In this document: positions 16,801 through 27,200 of the stretch, piece after piece | Position numbering within the stretch: the first letter of the stretch is position 1 | Layout: each line of letters begins with the position of its first letter | Assembly (NCBI GenBank): GCA_028753945.1 | Contig: JAPNXP010000002.1 | Coordinates: 13,144,001-13,208,000, forward strand | From: Hexactinellida sp. DTS-2022 | Lineage: Eukaryota > Porifera > Hexactinellida | DNA: 64,000 nucleotides | Reading direction: 5' to 3' | Translations under genes and position numbers: made by a program | Notes under the pieces: generated by a model | The model's input: only the letters and a program-made list of their open reading frames with translations | Told to the model about the DNA's origin: nothing | The model's database searches: none

Positions 16801-18058
16801 GGGGCTGACTGAATAGTGGAATCTAGTGGAATCCAGTGGAATCTAGTGGAACCTAGTGGAATCTAGTGGAATCCAGTGGAACCTAGTGGAATCCAGTGGA
16901 ATCTAGGGTGACTGAATGGTGGAATCTAGTGGAATCCAGTGGAATCTAGTGGAATCTAGTGGAATTACTAAATTTTAGTGGAATTGACTGAACGGTGGAA
17001 TCGAGTGGATTTTCTAAAAACCGACTGAACAGTGGAATCGAGTGGAATCTTTGACTGAATAGTGGAATCGAGTGGAATCGAGTGGAATTTGACTGAATAG
17101 TGGAATCGAGTGGAATTTGACTGAATAGTGGAATCGAGTGGAATTTGACTGAATAGTGGAATCGAGTGGAATTTGATTAAATTGTTAAACACCACGTATA
17201 TGCTATAAGCTACATGTCCATCATATTACGTTAATATTCGCCCATGTAAAATTGTTTGCAACAATTAAACTAGTGTTGTGCATGAAGTGACACAATGTGA
17301 TACTATATTATTATTCTGACTAATCACCTCTATTGAACTGCCCAATGAATACCAACTGGATTTGCTAAGGAATTGTTGATAAGTAATGTTTATAGGATGT
17401 GTCTAAATAACATGGTAACAAAGTCTAACAAATAAATACTATTGAGTTACTGTTAGGCTTTGTTACCATGTTATTTAGACACATCTTATAAACATTATTT
17501 ATCAACAATTCCTTAGCAACTCCAGTTGGTATTCATTGGGCAGTTCAATAGAGATGATTAGTAAGAATACTAATATAGTACATATTGTGCCACTTTTTGC
17601 ACAACACTAGTTTAATCGTTGCAAACAATTTTACATGGGCGAAAATTAACGTAATATGATCACACGTAGCTTATAACATATATCTAGTGTTTAACAATTT
17701 AATCAAATTCCACTCGATTCCACTCGATTCCACTATTCAGTCAAATTCCACTCGATTCCACTATTCAGTCAAATTCCACTCGATTCCACTATTCAGTCAA
17801 ATTCCCTTCGATTCCACTATTCAGTCAAAGATTCCACTCGATTCCACTGTTCAGTCGGTTTTTAGAAAATCCACTCGATTCCACCGTTCAGTCAATTCCA
17901 CTAAAATTTAGTAATTCCACTAGATTCCACTAGATTCCACTGGATTCCACTAGATTCCACCATTCAGTCAGCCTAGATTCCACTAGATTCCACTAGATTC
18001 CACTAGGTTCCACTAGATTCCACTAGATTCCACTAGATTCCACTATTCAGTCAGCCCC
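16801..18058. mobile_element. 1.26 kb foldback (long inverted-repeat) element with tandem-repeat arms
   Basis: Left arm 16801-17430 and right arm 17451-18058 are near reverse complements around a 20-base loop. The ends are GGGGCTGACTGAATAGTGG and its complement. The outer halves of both arms are tandem repeats: a 10-base unit AGTGGAATCT and a 28-base unit (GACTGAATAGTGGAATCGAG plus 8 more bases). The inner halves are unique sequence. There is no coding capacity. Runs of T flank both ends (9 at left, 10 at right, same strand), which could be an 8-base target duplication but is low-complexity. A foldback or Galileo-type DNA transposon is the best description. Confidence 0.88.
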
Positions 18059-18329
18059 TTTTTTTTTTACTTTTAGATATCAATTTTGTTTTATTTCATA
18101 CTATTTCAGGTTATTCCGTTGAGAAAATTATAATCAGTTTTGTTCGATAAGAAATTTACCAAGTGTATTGCCGGACCGAGTATCTTTTTGTATCTTAATG
18201 ACAAATGCAGTTATGTAGTATCGAATATTAGACTGCTAAGCCAAACATTTGACGCGAATTTTTCGTATGCTAAGTAAAGCATAATTAAATAGAGAGGGGT
18301 AAGTGAGTTAGCAAGCTCTAGTTTTTTCT

Positions 18330-19557
18330 TAGCGAAGCCGAGGAATATCTGTTCCAGACTAGTTTGGCTGACTCCATAGTGCTTTCCTTGTTTTTTTCTA
18401 CAATTCTATTATCACAGAGTACAAGAGTTCATTACCGACTAGATGATAGTCAAGTGTTAGGGAGTGATCACTCTGTAGTGTTGATCCTGGAAAGGTGTTT
18501 GATATGAATTCCTTTACGTCAGATATGTATCTAGCTTGTTCTTCAACATCCTCTACATCTTTGACTTTAAAACTCAGTGCAAGCCCTGCCCAAATTTGTT
18601 CTTGAGATATTGAATATTACCTAAACATTGAAACTCTCCATTAACCATGATAGCGAGTCGTGTACACAGGGCTTCGCATTCCTCCATTGAGTGAGGTGAT
18701 GTCATTAATGACACTCCAAAGGATCTACGTGCATTTGGGTCCATGTCAGTCGTGGGTTCATCTAACAGTATTACAGGGCGTTACCAATCAGGGCTGCAGG
18801 AGTGCTCAGCTTGCGCTTATTCCCACCGCTGTAAGTGCAGCATTGGAATCTCGCATGCAATCCTAAATCCATCCGACTTCGGCGATTTAGACTCGTGTAC
18901 ACCACGAATGCGAGCATAGAGAGTCAACAGCTGGCAGGAGTGTAAGTAGCCTTGGAGAGCGTCGAACTGTGGACAATAACCCACTCGCTGTCTCTCCTGA
19001 TTGAGTTGGGTTTTAACATTAAACCACGGATCTTAGCCATCCCTGCAGTGAATGTGGGATCGCAGGTTAGCATCTCAAACTGGTGGATTTCCCAGCTCCG
19101 TTAACGCTAGCAACCCGAAACATTCTCCGTAATTCATCCCAATTGAGAGATTGTTCATGCGTGTTTAGTCTTACGATCAATCAGAAGTTCCCGCGGAGTA
19201 CCTCTGTTAAATCCGCATAATAATATCGTTATCACTGATGCCTTGATCTTCCTTTTCAAAGTTTCCAACTCGGTGCTTGGAAGAATATGACAGGTATCGA
19301 ATTCTAAACACCCTATCTAGGTTGTCAAAGCAAGGAATACAAAACAGTATGACTAATCCAATTATAGTTGGTAGTAGGTTTTCAAATATGTACAAACTTT
19401 CCACTACAGCTAGGCCATTATTTCGACAAATTTCAAGTGACAGTGGACTTTGAGTGCATGCTGACAGTATTTCCTGATTTCTGTATATATTTGCAATCCC
19501 GTTATCATACGCAAAGCTAGGCAAAATGGTAAATAAGTATTGAAGAGTGATTGACAA
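18330..19557 (-). pseudogene. ABCA-family transporter copy, broken
   Basis: Reading the reverse strand, 19557-19207 is an open piece matching the last membrane part of ABCA proteins (LQYLFTILPSF, then SPLSLEICRNNGLAVVESL, then EKEDQGISDNDIIMRI). The second nucleotide-binding domain follows in shifting frames: MNYGECFGLLA, Walker A NGAGKS near 19084-19105, signature YSGGNKRKLST near 18803-18833, Walker [11 protein letters not shown] near 18745-18770, then [19 protein letters not shown] near 18680. There are several frameshifts and stops, and a deletion between Walker B and [11 protein letters not shown]. The pieces that separate exons would normally carry lie directly together, hinting at a processed copy. 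It is not expected to be functional. Confidence 0.85.
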
Positions 19558-20400
19558 GCTGTCAAATGATGCGATTGTCAGAAGTAGTGATAATTATGGT
19601 GGTCATAATTACACAAGTTATGAAGTGGAGCACAAACTGTACAACTCCGTCGATCCCTGACTTTGTGCTGTGGAGAGTTATTGTATTGATTAGTTATATC
19701 AAATTCAGTGAAACCTCCTTTAAGGAACACCTCGTGATAGGGAACGCTTTTTTCCGGTCCCAAAAATTTCCTCTACCTTGACATTGGATCTAACTTCTAA
19801 TTAATGACTCTATTGTGAACAGAGAACACATTCTCCGCTCCAAAATATCACCTTTTGTATGTAAATAAGCCTCTGATTAGGAGACAATTTTTTTTAAACT
19901 ATATCATTTATCATTATGTTTTTAAAGTAACCACGAATAAAACGTATGTATTTCATTTTCATGATTACCCGATCGGCTATTCATTTCTGTCATTCAGCGT
20001 GTTACACTGCAGTACATACAATAGGGTAATAGTATAATAATCTTTTAATTAAATCCTGAATTTTCAACATTTTACGAGGTACAAGTTTTAAAACTTACCA
20101 AAAAGAGGAAAATTTAACATTAACCGAAATCCCTCTGTGTTTAAAAGTGGTATCCACACTGAAAATGCTGTGAATGGACTTATAATAGATAAGAGAAATC
20201 AAAGAAAACTAATTTGCTTAATTTTGTTGGGAGGGAAGATGTGATTTTTTCTTAGATATTTGTACCTTGGAACAGGGCATCCCCGTGATAACTTATTAAT
20301 TATTAATTAATTAATTAACTTGGGGGCCTTGAGTTTACAGACAAATATGAGAGGCGCCAATGACGATAACTAGAATTGTATTGAACCTTGTGATCATAGA
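19558..20400. other. Spacer between ABCA remnant and Ginger-like element
   Basis: 19560-19790 may be more decayed transporter sequence on the reverse strand, but similarity is too weak to map. The remainder is AT-rich with a run of TTAATTAATTAA near 20300. No gene is seen. Confidence 0.4.
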
Positions 20401-20440
20401 TTGGGGTCGTTCATACGTTACGTACCTAACTATTCCAAGG

Positions 20441-20605
20441 CAGGTGGATGTTTTGACAAAAATGGTCCCCCTACAAAATTGGTCCCCCCGGACCATTTTT
20501 GTCAAATAACAATTTGTTTTGACAAAAACAGTCCCCCCTACAAAATTGGTCCGGGGGGACCAATTTTGTCAAATATCCATGGTTTGACAAAAATGGTCCC
20601 CCCCT
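20441..20605. repeat. Left palindromic array of Ginger-like element
   Basis: About three units pair TTTGACAAAAA(T/C)(G/A)GTCCCCCC with ACAAAATTGGTCC(C/G)..., each able to fold on itself. It reads as the approximate reverse complement of the right array at 23788-24020. Confidence 0.8.
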
Positions 20606-20906
20606 ACGAAATGGCTTCCTGACAACTATTTCGTTTCGAATTAGTTGTAGTTGCGACTAGACAACATATCAGGCAGTAAATTTATTAAATCATTGATTTT
20701 TCTCCTGGTTCACATTACGAGTTCCGACTGTACATGTTCAAAAATTGGAGGCCCGGACGAAGTACACCGTCCAAGCTGATAAGGCCTCCCTCCAGGGATG
20801 TGCTAAAAGTAATATGTAGATGGAATTGTTATATATAATCAGTTTAATGTAGTTGATACCTTGCCTGCTCCCTCCAGGAGCTGCCTAATATCTTGTCCTA
20901 TTACAA

Positions 20907-23546
20907 TTACAATTTCGAAATGTTACTTAGGACATAATAAATGCAATTAATCCGGCCTATAATTTTCACAACTTTGTCCTTGACTTTGTGTAGTTTCGGC
21001 CTTTCCATGCCATCGTAAGAGTACCATCCATCATCGAGTTTTACCCTCATACAAAAATGTATCCCGACATGGATAGTGAAGCCGATGAGTGTATAGTGTA
21101 ACATTTCATCTCTGTGTGATATTGAAATTGAGTCTGTAATATCTATCACTTGAATTAAATCAGCAAGATGCCCAACTTCAAAAATCATGATAGGCGATAG
21201 TTCAGTGAACCCTAATGACAATCTCTCGATATTGGCGCCAGGATCTCGACATTTTAAGCAGTTGAAACTTGAATTAATTTTATTATCGAGAGAGGTTTGA
21301 CAGTTGGAATTGAATGTTGTCAAGGATGTGAGATTAAGCATCTTCTCAGACTCATAGCAACACGCCCAGCATTGAAATGTGATCTTGTAATTATCTGAGC
21401 ATAGAGATAATTTTTTACACAAGAGTTCAACTATACGGCCTTCATAACCCATGAGATTGTAGTTGGAGTTTGCTAGAGGAATTTCCAGCATTTGAGCTAT
21501 CCACACCCTTAGTTCATCAAACTGACGTGTCTGTATTAGAGAAAAGGTTTTCTGGAGTTGTAAATTAGGAGTATAGTGTATTTGGTCAAAACTATTAAAA
21601 ATTGTTACTTTGTGTAAACTAAGCAAAGTAATGATATTGTCAACTGGACAGGTATTTACCAATTCAATTCCATCACAATGTCCACCCCAAGTAACACAAG
21701 AGTCCTCCATAGAAACTTCTGAAGCTATAGGATTGTTCAATACAGTTGGATGATTATCTGGTGAGTGTATCAGTAGCTCGCTCAATACTGGATGCAGTAC
21801 TTTTGTAGAATAATCCACACTTTTTTGTTTCCAGTGTTTAGAAAATTCGAAATCGTCGTCAGTAGAGTGGTAAAAGGGCAATTTGATCCTGTGTGCATCT
21901 AAGTACCATTGACATAATATCTCAACCATCTCCTGACTTGTATCTAATTCCATTAATCTCATTTCCGGAAATTCAGTTGGTGGAAAATGCTCATGTCGCC
22001 AGTCGAATAGTTCACGGAAAGACAGGTCCAATCTTTTATCAAGTTCGTGATGGAGTTTTGATAGTGGAGTCTTTGTTATTATGGAATCTATTATCTGACA
22101 TTTCTTGGAGTTAAGAAACTCGAATACTTCTTCGCTTGTCTTTCTTGTGACGTTGGTCTGAAAAATCGATTCTTCGACACCACTAAAAGGAGATGATGCT
22201 ATGTTGATATTTTCATCGAAAGAATCATCTTCAGTTAGGGAATTCAGACGCTGGTGTTTGCTAGGTGGAGTTTCTGTAACACTGTTTGGTCTCTTCAGAA
22301 GTTTTACTTTTGATCGTTTTATGCGTTGGATAGATTCATTTCGAAGGATCTGAACCGTAGCACGATTCACTTTTGTAATTGGATAAGGACCGACCCATTT
22401 ATCTTGTAGCTTCCCTCCTTTCTTGCGCTTGCTTCGATTAATATTTTCGATCAGAACATCATCTCCCTTTTCAAGTTGACTAAAAGCGACCGGGTTTAAT
22501 CTCTTATCGTATTGCTTTTTTATAAGTGTTTGTGAATGAGTAAGATGTTCTCCGGCTATTTTGCTATTAGACTCTTGGGCCTCTTGTACGTAATCAATCA
22601 ATTCTTCAATCTGCTCATCTCCAGACCACTCAGCTAAAGGTGTGTCTTCTGGATACTGATGTGTTAAATTTTTCGCTTGGAGAGGAAGCCGAGGTTTTCG
22701 TGAACCATGCATGAGCTCAAAAGCCGAAAAAGATGTAGTAGCTCTTGGCCTGATATTGATTGAGAATGTTATCTCTTCAAGGAAATTTGACCAGTTTTCG
22801 TTTTTTTCGTCCAAAGATTTGACTAGAGATCCTTTAATAGTCTTGTGACTCGCCTCGACTAACCCGTTTGTTTGAGGATGGTAGGGAGTGGAGAAGATAA
22901 GCTTACAATTATAAGCTTCATGCAAAGATTTGGATATTATATTCGTAAATTCACGCCCGTTATCGCTAATGATTTGGACTGGTGCCCCTTGTCTACAATA
23001 TATCGAGTGTATACCTCTGGCTACTTCAGCAGCTTCTTTCGAGCGTAATGCACGGGTTTCAATCCATCTTGTAAAGTGATCTATCATTGTCAAGATGTAT
23101 CTGTAACCATTAGAATCGATGAGTGGTCCAGTTAAGTCCATGCCGACACGATACCAAACTTTGGTGATAATAGGTAGAGGTTTTAAGGGATTAATTGGCG
23201 CTTTCAAACTTGGTTGATTCTTCTGACAGCGTATACAAATATTGATATACGTTTCAATGTCTCTGTACATGCTTGGCCAATAGTACCGGTCTTTTGATAT
23301 TTTATAAGAATATCTAGGACATTGGTGTCCAGAGTTATCGTGGATTTCTTTGAGGATGTCTTCCAACTCACTGTCTCTTATTACTAATAAACGATTCCCC
23401 TGGGAAGGTCGAATCAATTTACCAGATTCAAGCCCGTAATTAGCAGCCTTTTTACGAATCATCCTCTTCTGGTCCTTTGTAGAGGGAACAGGGTATGATT
23501 TTAAGCTGATGTAGTTGGAGATAGCTTCATATTCTGGAGAATTCAT
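20907..23546 (-). CDS. Ginger-type integrase/transposase with C-terminal USP-like cysteine protease domain
   Basis: An intact 879-residue frame starts at ATG 23546. An H2C2 zinc finger (H69, H74, C104, C107) precedes an integrase core with D137 (GMDLTGP), D195 (IISDNGREF) and E231 (NGLVEASHK), i.e. the D,35,E spacing. A GPY/F-type module follows at about 350-420 (DKWVGPYPI). This layout is shared by Ginger DNA transposons and Ty3-like integrases, but no reverse transcriptase or gag is present. Residues about 615-860 resemble a ubiquitin-specific protease: Cys box NTCPVDN (C633), paired CxxC motifs (C726/C729 and C763/C766) like the USP finger, His box GIHFCMRV (H830) and WYSYDGM (D845). Ginger proteins are known to acquire protease domains. 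An intact frame suggests recent activity or domestication. The protease assignment is by motif only. Confidence 0.88.
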   Translation of the reverse strand: MNSPEYEAISNYISLKSYPVPSTKDQKRMIRKKAANYGLESGKLIRPSQGNRLLVIRDSELEDILKEIHDNSGHQCPRYSYKISKDRYYWPSMYRDIETYINICIRCQKNQPSLKAPINPLKPLPIITKVWYRVGMDLTGPLIDSNGYRYILTMIDHFTRWIETRALRSKEAAEVARGIHSIYCRQGAPVQIISDNGREFTNIISKSLHEAYNCKLIFSTPYHPQTNGLVEASHKTIKGSLVKSLDEKNENWSNFLEEITFSINIRPRATTSFSAFELMHGSRKPRLPLQAKNLTHQYPEDTPLAEWSGDEQIEELIDYVQEAQESNSKIAGEHLTHSQTLIKKQYDKRLNPVAFSQLEKGDDVLIENINRSKRKKGGKLQDKWVGPYPITKVNRATVQILRNESIQRIKRSKVKLLKRPNSVTETPPSKHQRLNSLTEDDSFDENINIASSPFSGVEESIFQTNVTRKTSEEVFEFLNSKKCQIIDSIITKTPLSKLHHELDKRLDLSFRELFDWRHEHFPPTEFPEMRLMELDTSQEMVEILCQWYLDAHRIKLPFYHSTDDDFEFSKHWKQKSVDYSTKVLHPVLSELLIHSPDNHPTVLNNPIASEVSMEDSCVTWGGHCDGIELVNTCPVDNIITLLSLHKVTIFNSFDQIHYTPNLQLQKTFSLIQTRQFDELRVWIAQMLEIPLANSNYNLMGYEGRIVELLCKKLSLCSDNYKITFQCWACCYESEKMLNLTSLTTFNSNCQTSLDNKINSSFNCLKCRDPGANIERLSLGFTELSPIMIFEVGHLADLIQVIDITDSISISHRDEMLHYTLIGFTIHVGIHFCMRVKLDDGWYSYDGMERPKLHKVKDKVVKIIGRINCIYYVLSNISKL

Positions 23547-23787
23547 TAGGAATGAACGTTAAAGTAGGAAAGTTCTCTTCGAGCTAACAAATTTTAGTAG
23601 AAAATCAATTTTTGTTAATTAAAGTATATCAAATCAATCTTACAAAATTGGACGCATAGAACGTTACGTAAGTTACCGCTCACAAGGGAGGGGTGGCTGG
23701 AAAACTCCGACAGCTAATGTAAATAGATAGGCAGAAACACAGGAGGTGTTAAAAAAACCGAAACTTGGCTTTAAATAATGTTTGACA

Positions 23788-24020
23788 GATCCTGGGGGGG
23801 ACCATTTTTGTCAAACCATGGATATTTGACAAAATTGGTCCGGGGGGACCAATTTTGTAGTGGGGACTGTTTTTGTCAAAATAAATGTTTATTTGACAAA
23901 ATTGATCTGGGGGGACCAATTTTGTAGGGGGGACCATTTTTGTCAAAACAAATTGTTATTTGACAAAAATGGTCCGGGGGGACCAATTTTGTAGGGGGGA
24001 CCATTTTTGTCAAAACATGG
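23788..24020. repeat. Right palindromic array of Ginger-like element
   Basis: About four units of GGGGGGACCATTTTTGTCAAA and TTTGACAAAATTGGTCC, inverted relative to the left array. The extra unit compared with the left suggests expansion or unequal exchange. Confidence 0.8.
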
Positions 24021-24234
24021 ATACCGATGTGTGACAGACTATCCTTTAGTATCAAAAATGGCCAAAAATGTGTCATAGGGCGGGGACATCTATTTTCCGG
24101 CAATTTTCCTTATTTAATAATTATCACTCTAATCAGATGCAACTTTACTGATTTTAAATTTTTAATTATTAGAGACTACGAATAGAAAAGCCCAAATTAT
24201 ATTTAATCCACACCATAGCAACTGGTTGTAAGGA

Positions 24235-27200
24235 ATGAGCTTCAAACACATTCAGACTCGCTACATTCATGGTGCGTTAAGCCACGCTAACCAATCCGCG
24301 AGTGACCTAAGCTGGCTCGGCCTGCTAGCTTTCGGATGCCGCAATCTTATAGTTGTGGTGCACGCTAACACAGGTCAGCTGATCCAGACCCTAAGCTCGC
24401 ACCACGCGGCTGTCATACTTGTCAAGTGGTGGCATGAGGCGCAGCCGTATTCCTCTAACGTGCCTTACACGCTTAAGCTAGCGTCTGCAGACTCCAGCGG
24501 GATGGTGTATGTATGGGACGTTAAGGAAGCACAGGTAGTGATGAATCCGAGTTGTATAATGCGTGAATTCGCCTCGTATACCCGTATAATACGTATTAAT
24601 TAAACATAGAACTACTGAAAAATTGAGTTATTTAGAACGTGAAATATTTTATTGCAGAATTTTATAACTGTAAAAATAAGTTCGCTTACACTATAAACCG
24701 TTTCTTATTGTTATCCACATATGATTTTGTATTACTCGAATCAATTTAACTTATTACATATTATACTTGATAAACTATTATACAACTTACAGTAGAACCT
24801 CGTTAATACGAACACCAATGGAAGGTAAAAATTTGTTCGCTTATCCGGAGTTTGTATTAACCGGAGTAATACCCTTGAATTTTGTGGAACTGTTTGTTCG
24901 TCTTATCCGGAAATTCGTATTAACTGTGTTTGTACTAACGAGGTTCTAATGTAGATTGAATCAATGCTGGTATACTCTTATGTTACCTATTGAATAGGCC
25001 CTGACTTATTTCCAAGTATCTTCCAACCCAAAACAACCGTTAGTACATATAGAATGGATGAACCAGCATGAGGGCTGTCGAGACTCGCTCGCAGTTCTGA
25101 CGTCATCCGGCAGCCTGGCAGTGTGGAACTCAGGCACGGGCAGCTGCATATGGAAAAAGAGCGTAATTGAATCTGCTGTTTCTCTGCAGATAGATCCGTT
25201 CGATTACACAAGAATGTTGGTGAGGAATCTATGAAGCGTAGTTACTACAGTTGTTACATACAGCTGGTTCGGTTATTTGAACTTATTTCTTTTCTTTTAA
25301 GTCTATTTCGGATTAAATTCAATTGAGATTACTTATACAGCGATTGTCTGTGTTACTATCCACAGATGATCTAAGTAGAAACAGAAATATCCGTAGAACG
25401 TAGAAGTGTGGTCTTACTTACTAAATTCTTAGAAGAATTTTTCTCAACTTATTTCTAAAATTCTAAGAATTGTAAGGAATTCTTAGAATCAGCTTCTTAA
25501 TTTAAATTTAAATTCTTAATTTAAGAATTTTACGAACTCATAAAGTGTTTCAAGAAATTACTTAATCATTTTAAGAACATTCTTAGAATTTGATAAAGGA
25601 ATCTTGTGAATGAGGATCGCTTGTTAAAAATTCCTTATCTTATTCTTATAGGAATCATTACTTTATATTTTGTTATAGATTCAAGGGAGCGACCATTTCT
25701 TGTTAATCACTGACTCCACTCCTTACAAACTTCCCCAATCCTTGAACCCGTTGTATCTGAGGTTCCTACCTCCCGGATATCCGTCTCACAGCAAGCAGAG
25801 TATTGACATACACCTGTCCACTGAAAAGCCTCCTAAGAACGAGACCAATACGCCTTATTCTAATCTGCTAGCTCTGCACTTCTCAAAGTTCCACCGCAAC
25901 GTGATTCTACTGCTGTACAGGTTTAGTATTGTGTTCCTGCATCTCACTGGAGGGCAGGCTCTTACACAGATCACATTGGATAAGGGAGTGTCGCCATTCC
26001 TTAAGGTTAATTTCAGTGTAACCTCGTTATTACGAACACGGTTAATGTGAATGCTATTCAGTCCCCTTCAAAGCCTTATAAATACTAATCACACTGGTTG
26101 ATACAAATTTCGAGTTAGGCGAACGCATTTTGACGATCACCTTGTGTTCGTACTAACGATGTTCTACTATATATCGTTGTTTTGGGATTTATTTATATTT
26201 ACTAACACTTTTTCAATAAATTTAATTCACATATTCATGGGAAGGACTACGAATTAATACGAATTCCGGATAATACGAACAAATTTAGACGGTCCCCTGG
26301 TGTTAGTATCAACGAGAGCCTACTGTTTAAAACCATTCTTTGATGTTAAAATAATTACCTTGTCAGTGCCTGAAAAGTGTTGGCCGACATATAAGTATTC
26401 CTTGTTAAGTCGGGTGATAATTTGAATATAATTCCTTTGGCTAGATCCTGTTGTGCAGACAGAGGGACGCTATATACGTGCTACACGAGAACTGCTCCCT
26501 CTCATTCCGTCTGCAGCAGTCCTTTAAGAATAACTACGCTCCCGAGACAGATGACGTCACGGAACACCACTCGACCGAGCTCCTGGTCGCCAGTCCCACC
26601 ACGCGGGCCAAGCGCACTCTCTCCGCGCACTCGGCGGAGGAGCGAGGCGCCGGCTCTCTCTACTCGCCCTCCTCGGAGTTCTGCTACGAGCTCAAGTGCC
26701 AGGCCGACGTCATGCGGGAGCTCACGCGCAACGCCAGACAGGTGCGTACCCTGCTAGCTCATAGCAGCAACTTACTTATAGCAGCCAACACAATTTATAT
26801 ATAAACTGCTTGCATAGGTGGAAAGGACATTAAGTCACTTGATATTAGTGTTGTGGTGTTGTCCGTATACAAACAGACTCTCGTTAATACGAACACGGCT
26901 AAGGCAGAATATCAGTTAAGGAGTACAAGGTTTAATTCCACTGGCCTATACGAATGCATGCAAGTGACCCGGTTATTCCGAATTCCACTAATACGAACAA
27001 ATTTATATCCCCTGTGTTCCTATAACGAGAGTCTACAGTATAAGTAAGCCCTTATATGGTGCGGTATAGGTACAACTGAATCTCTGCTTGTCCTCTGAAT
27101 CCAGAGTAGTTATTCTATTTCCCGAGAGCAAGATACAAGTGTGGGAGCTGACTCCGAAGAGTCTCGGCCTAGCAACCACATCGACCCTAGCTATTCACCA

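Larger units (their letters stand above)
20400..24110 (-). mobile_element. Ginger-like DNA transposon with palindromic repeat arrays at both ends
   Basis: The 879-codon transposase gene (20907-23546, reverse strand) is flanked by inverted copies of one array: about 20441-20605 on the left and 23788-24020 on the right. The array alternates words such as TTTGACAAAAATGGTCCCCC, ACAAAATTGGTCC and the small palindrome GGTCCGGGGGGACC. Outside and beside the arrays are halves of the GTTACGTAA-type repeat (GTTCATACGTTACGTA at 20408; GAACGTTACGTAAG at 23660; GTGTGACAGACTATCC at 24030). The exact termini and target duplication are not clear, so the borders are approximate. Confidence 0.75.

Noticed and set aside
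16968-17911. Two mirror frames rich in FHSIPLDSTIQS repeats
   Set aside because: They are translations of the tandem repeat in the two arms of the foldback element, not genes.
17687-18058. CRISPR-like array (regular 28-base repeats)
   Set aside because: The repeats are contiguous without unique spacers, form part of an inverted structure, and lie in an animal genome.
20907-23546. Ty3/gypsy retrotransposon or retrovirus-like element
   Set aside because: The integrase is of that type, but there is no reverse transcriptase, protease of the aspartic type, gag or LTR; inverted flanks and a single frame fit a Ginger DNA transposon.
23749-24103. Reverse-strand frames with repeated MVPPTKLVPPDHFCQI wording
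   Set aside because: They are translations of the palindromic array beside the Ginger-like gene.
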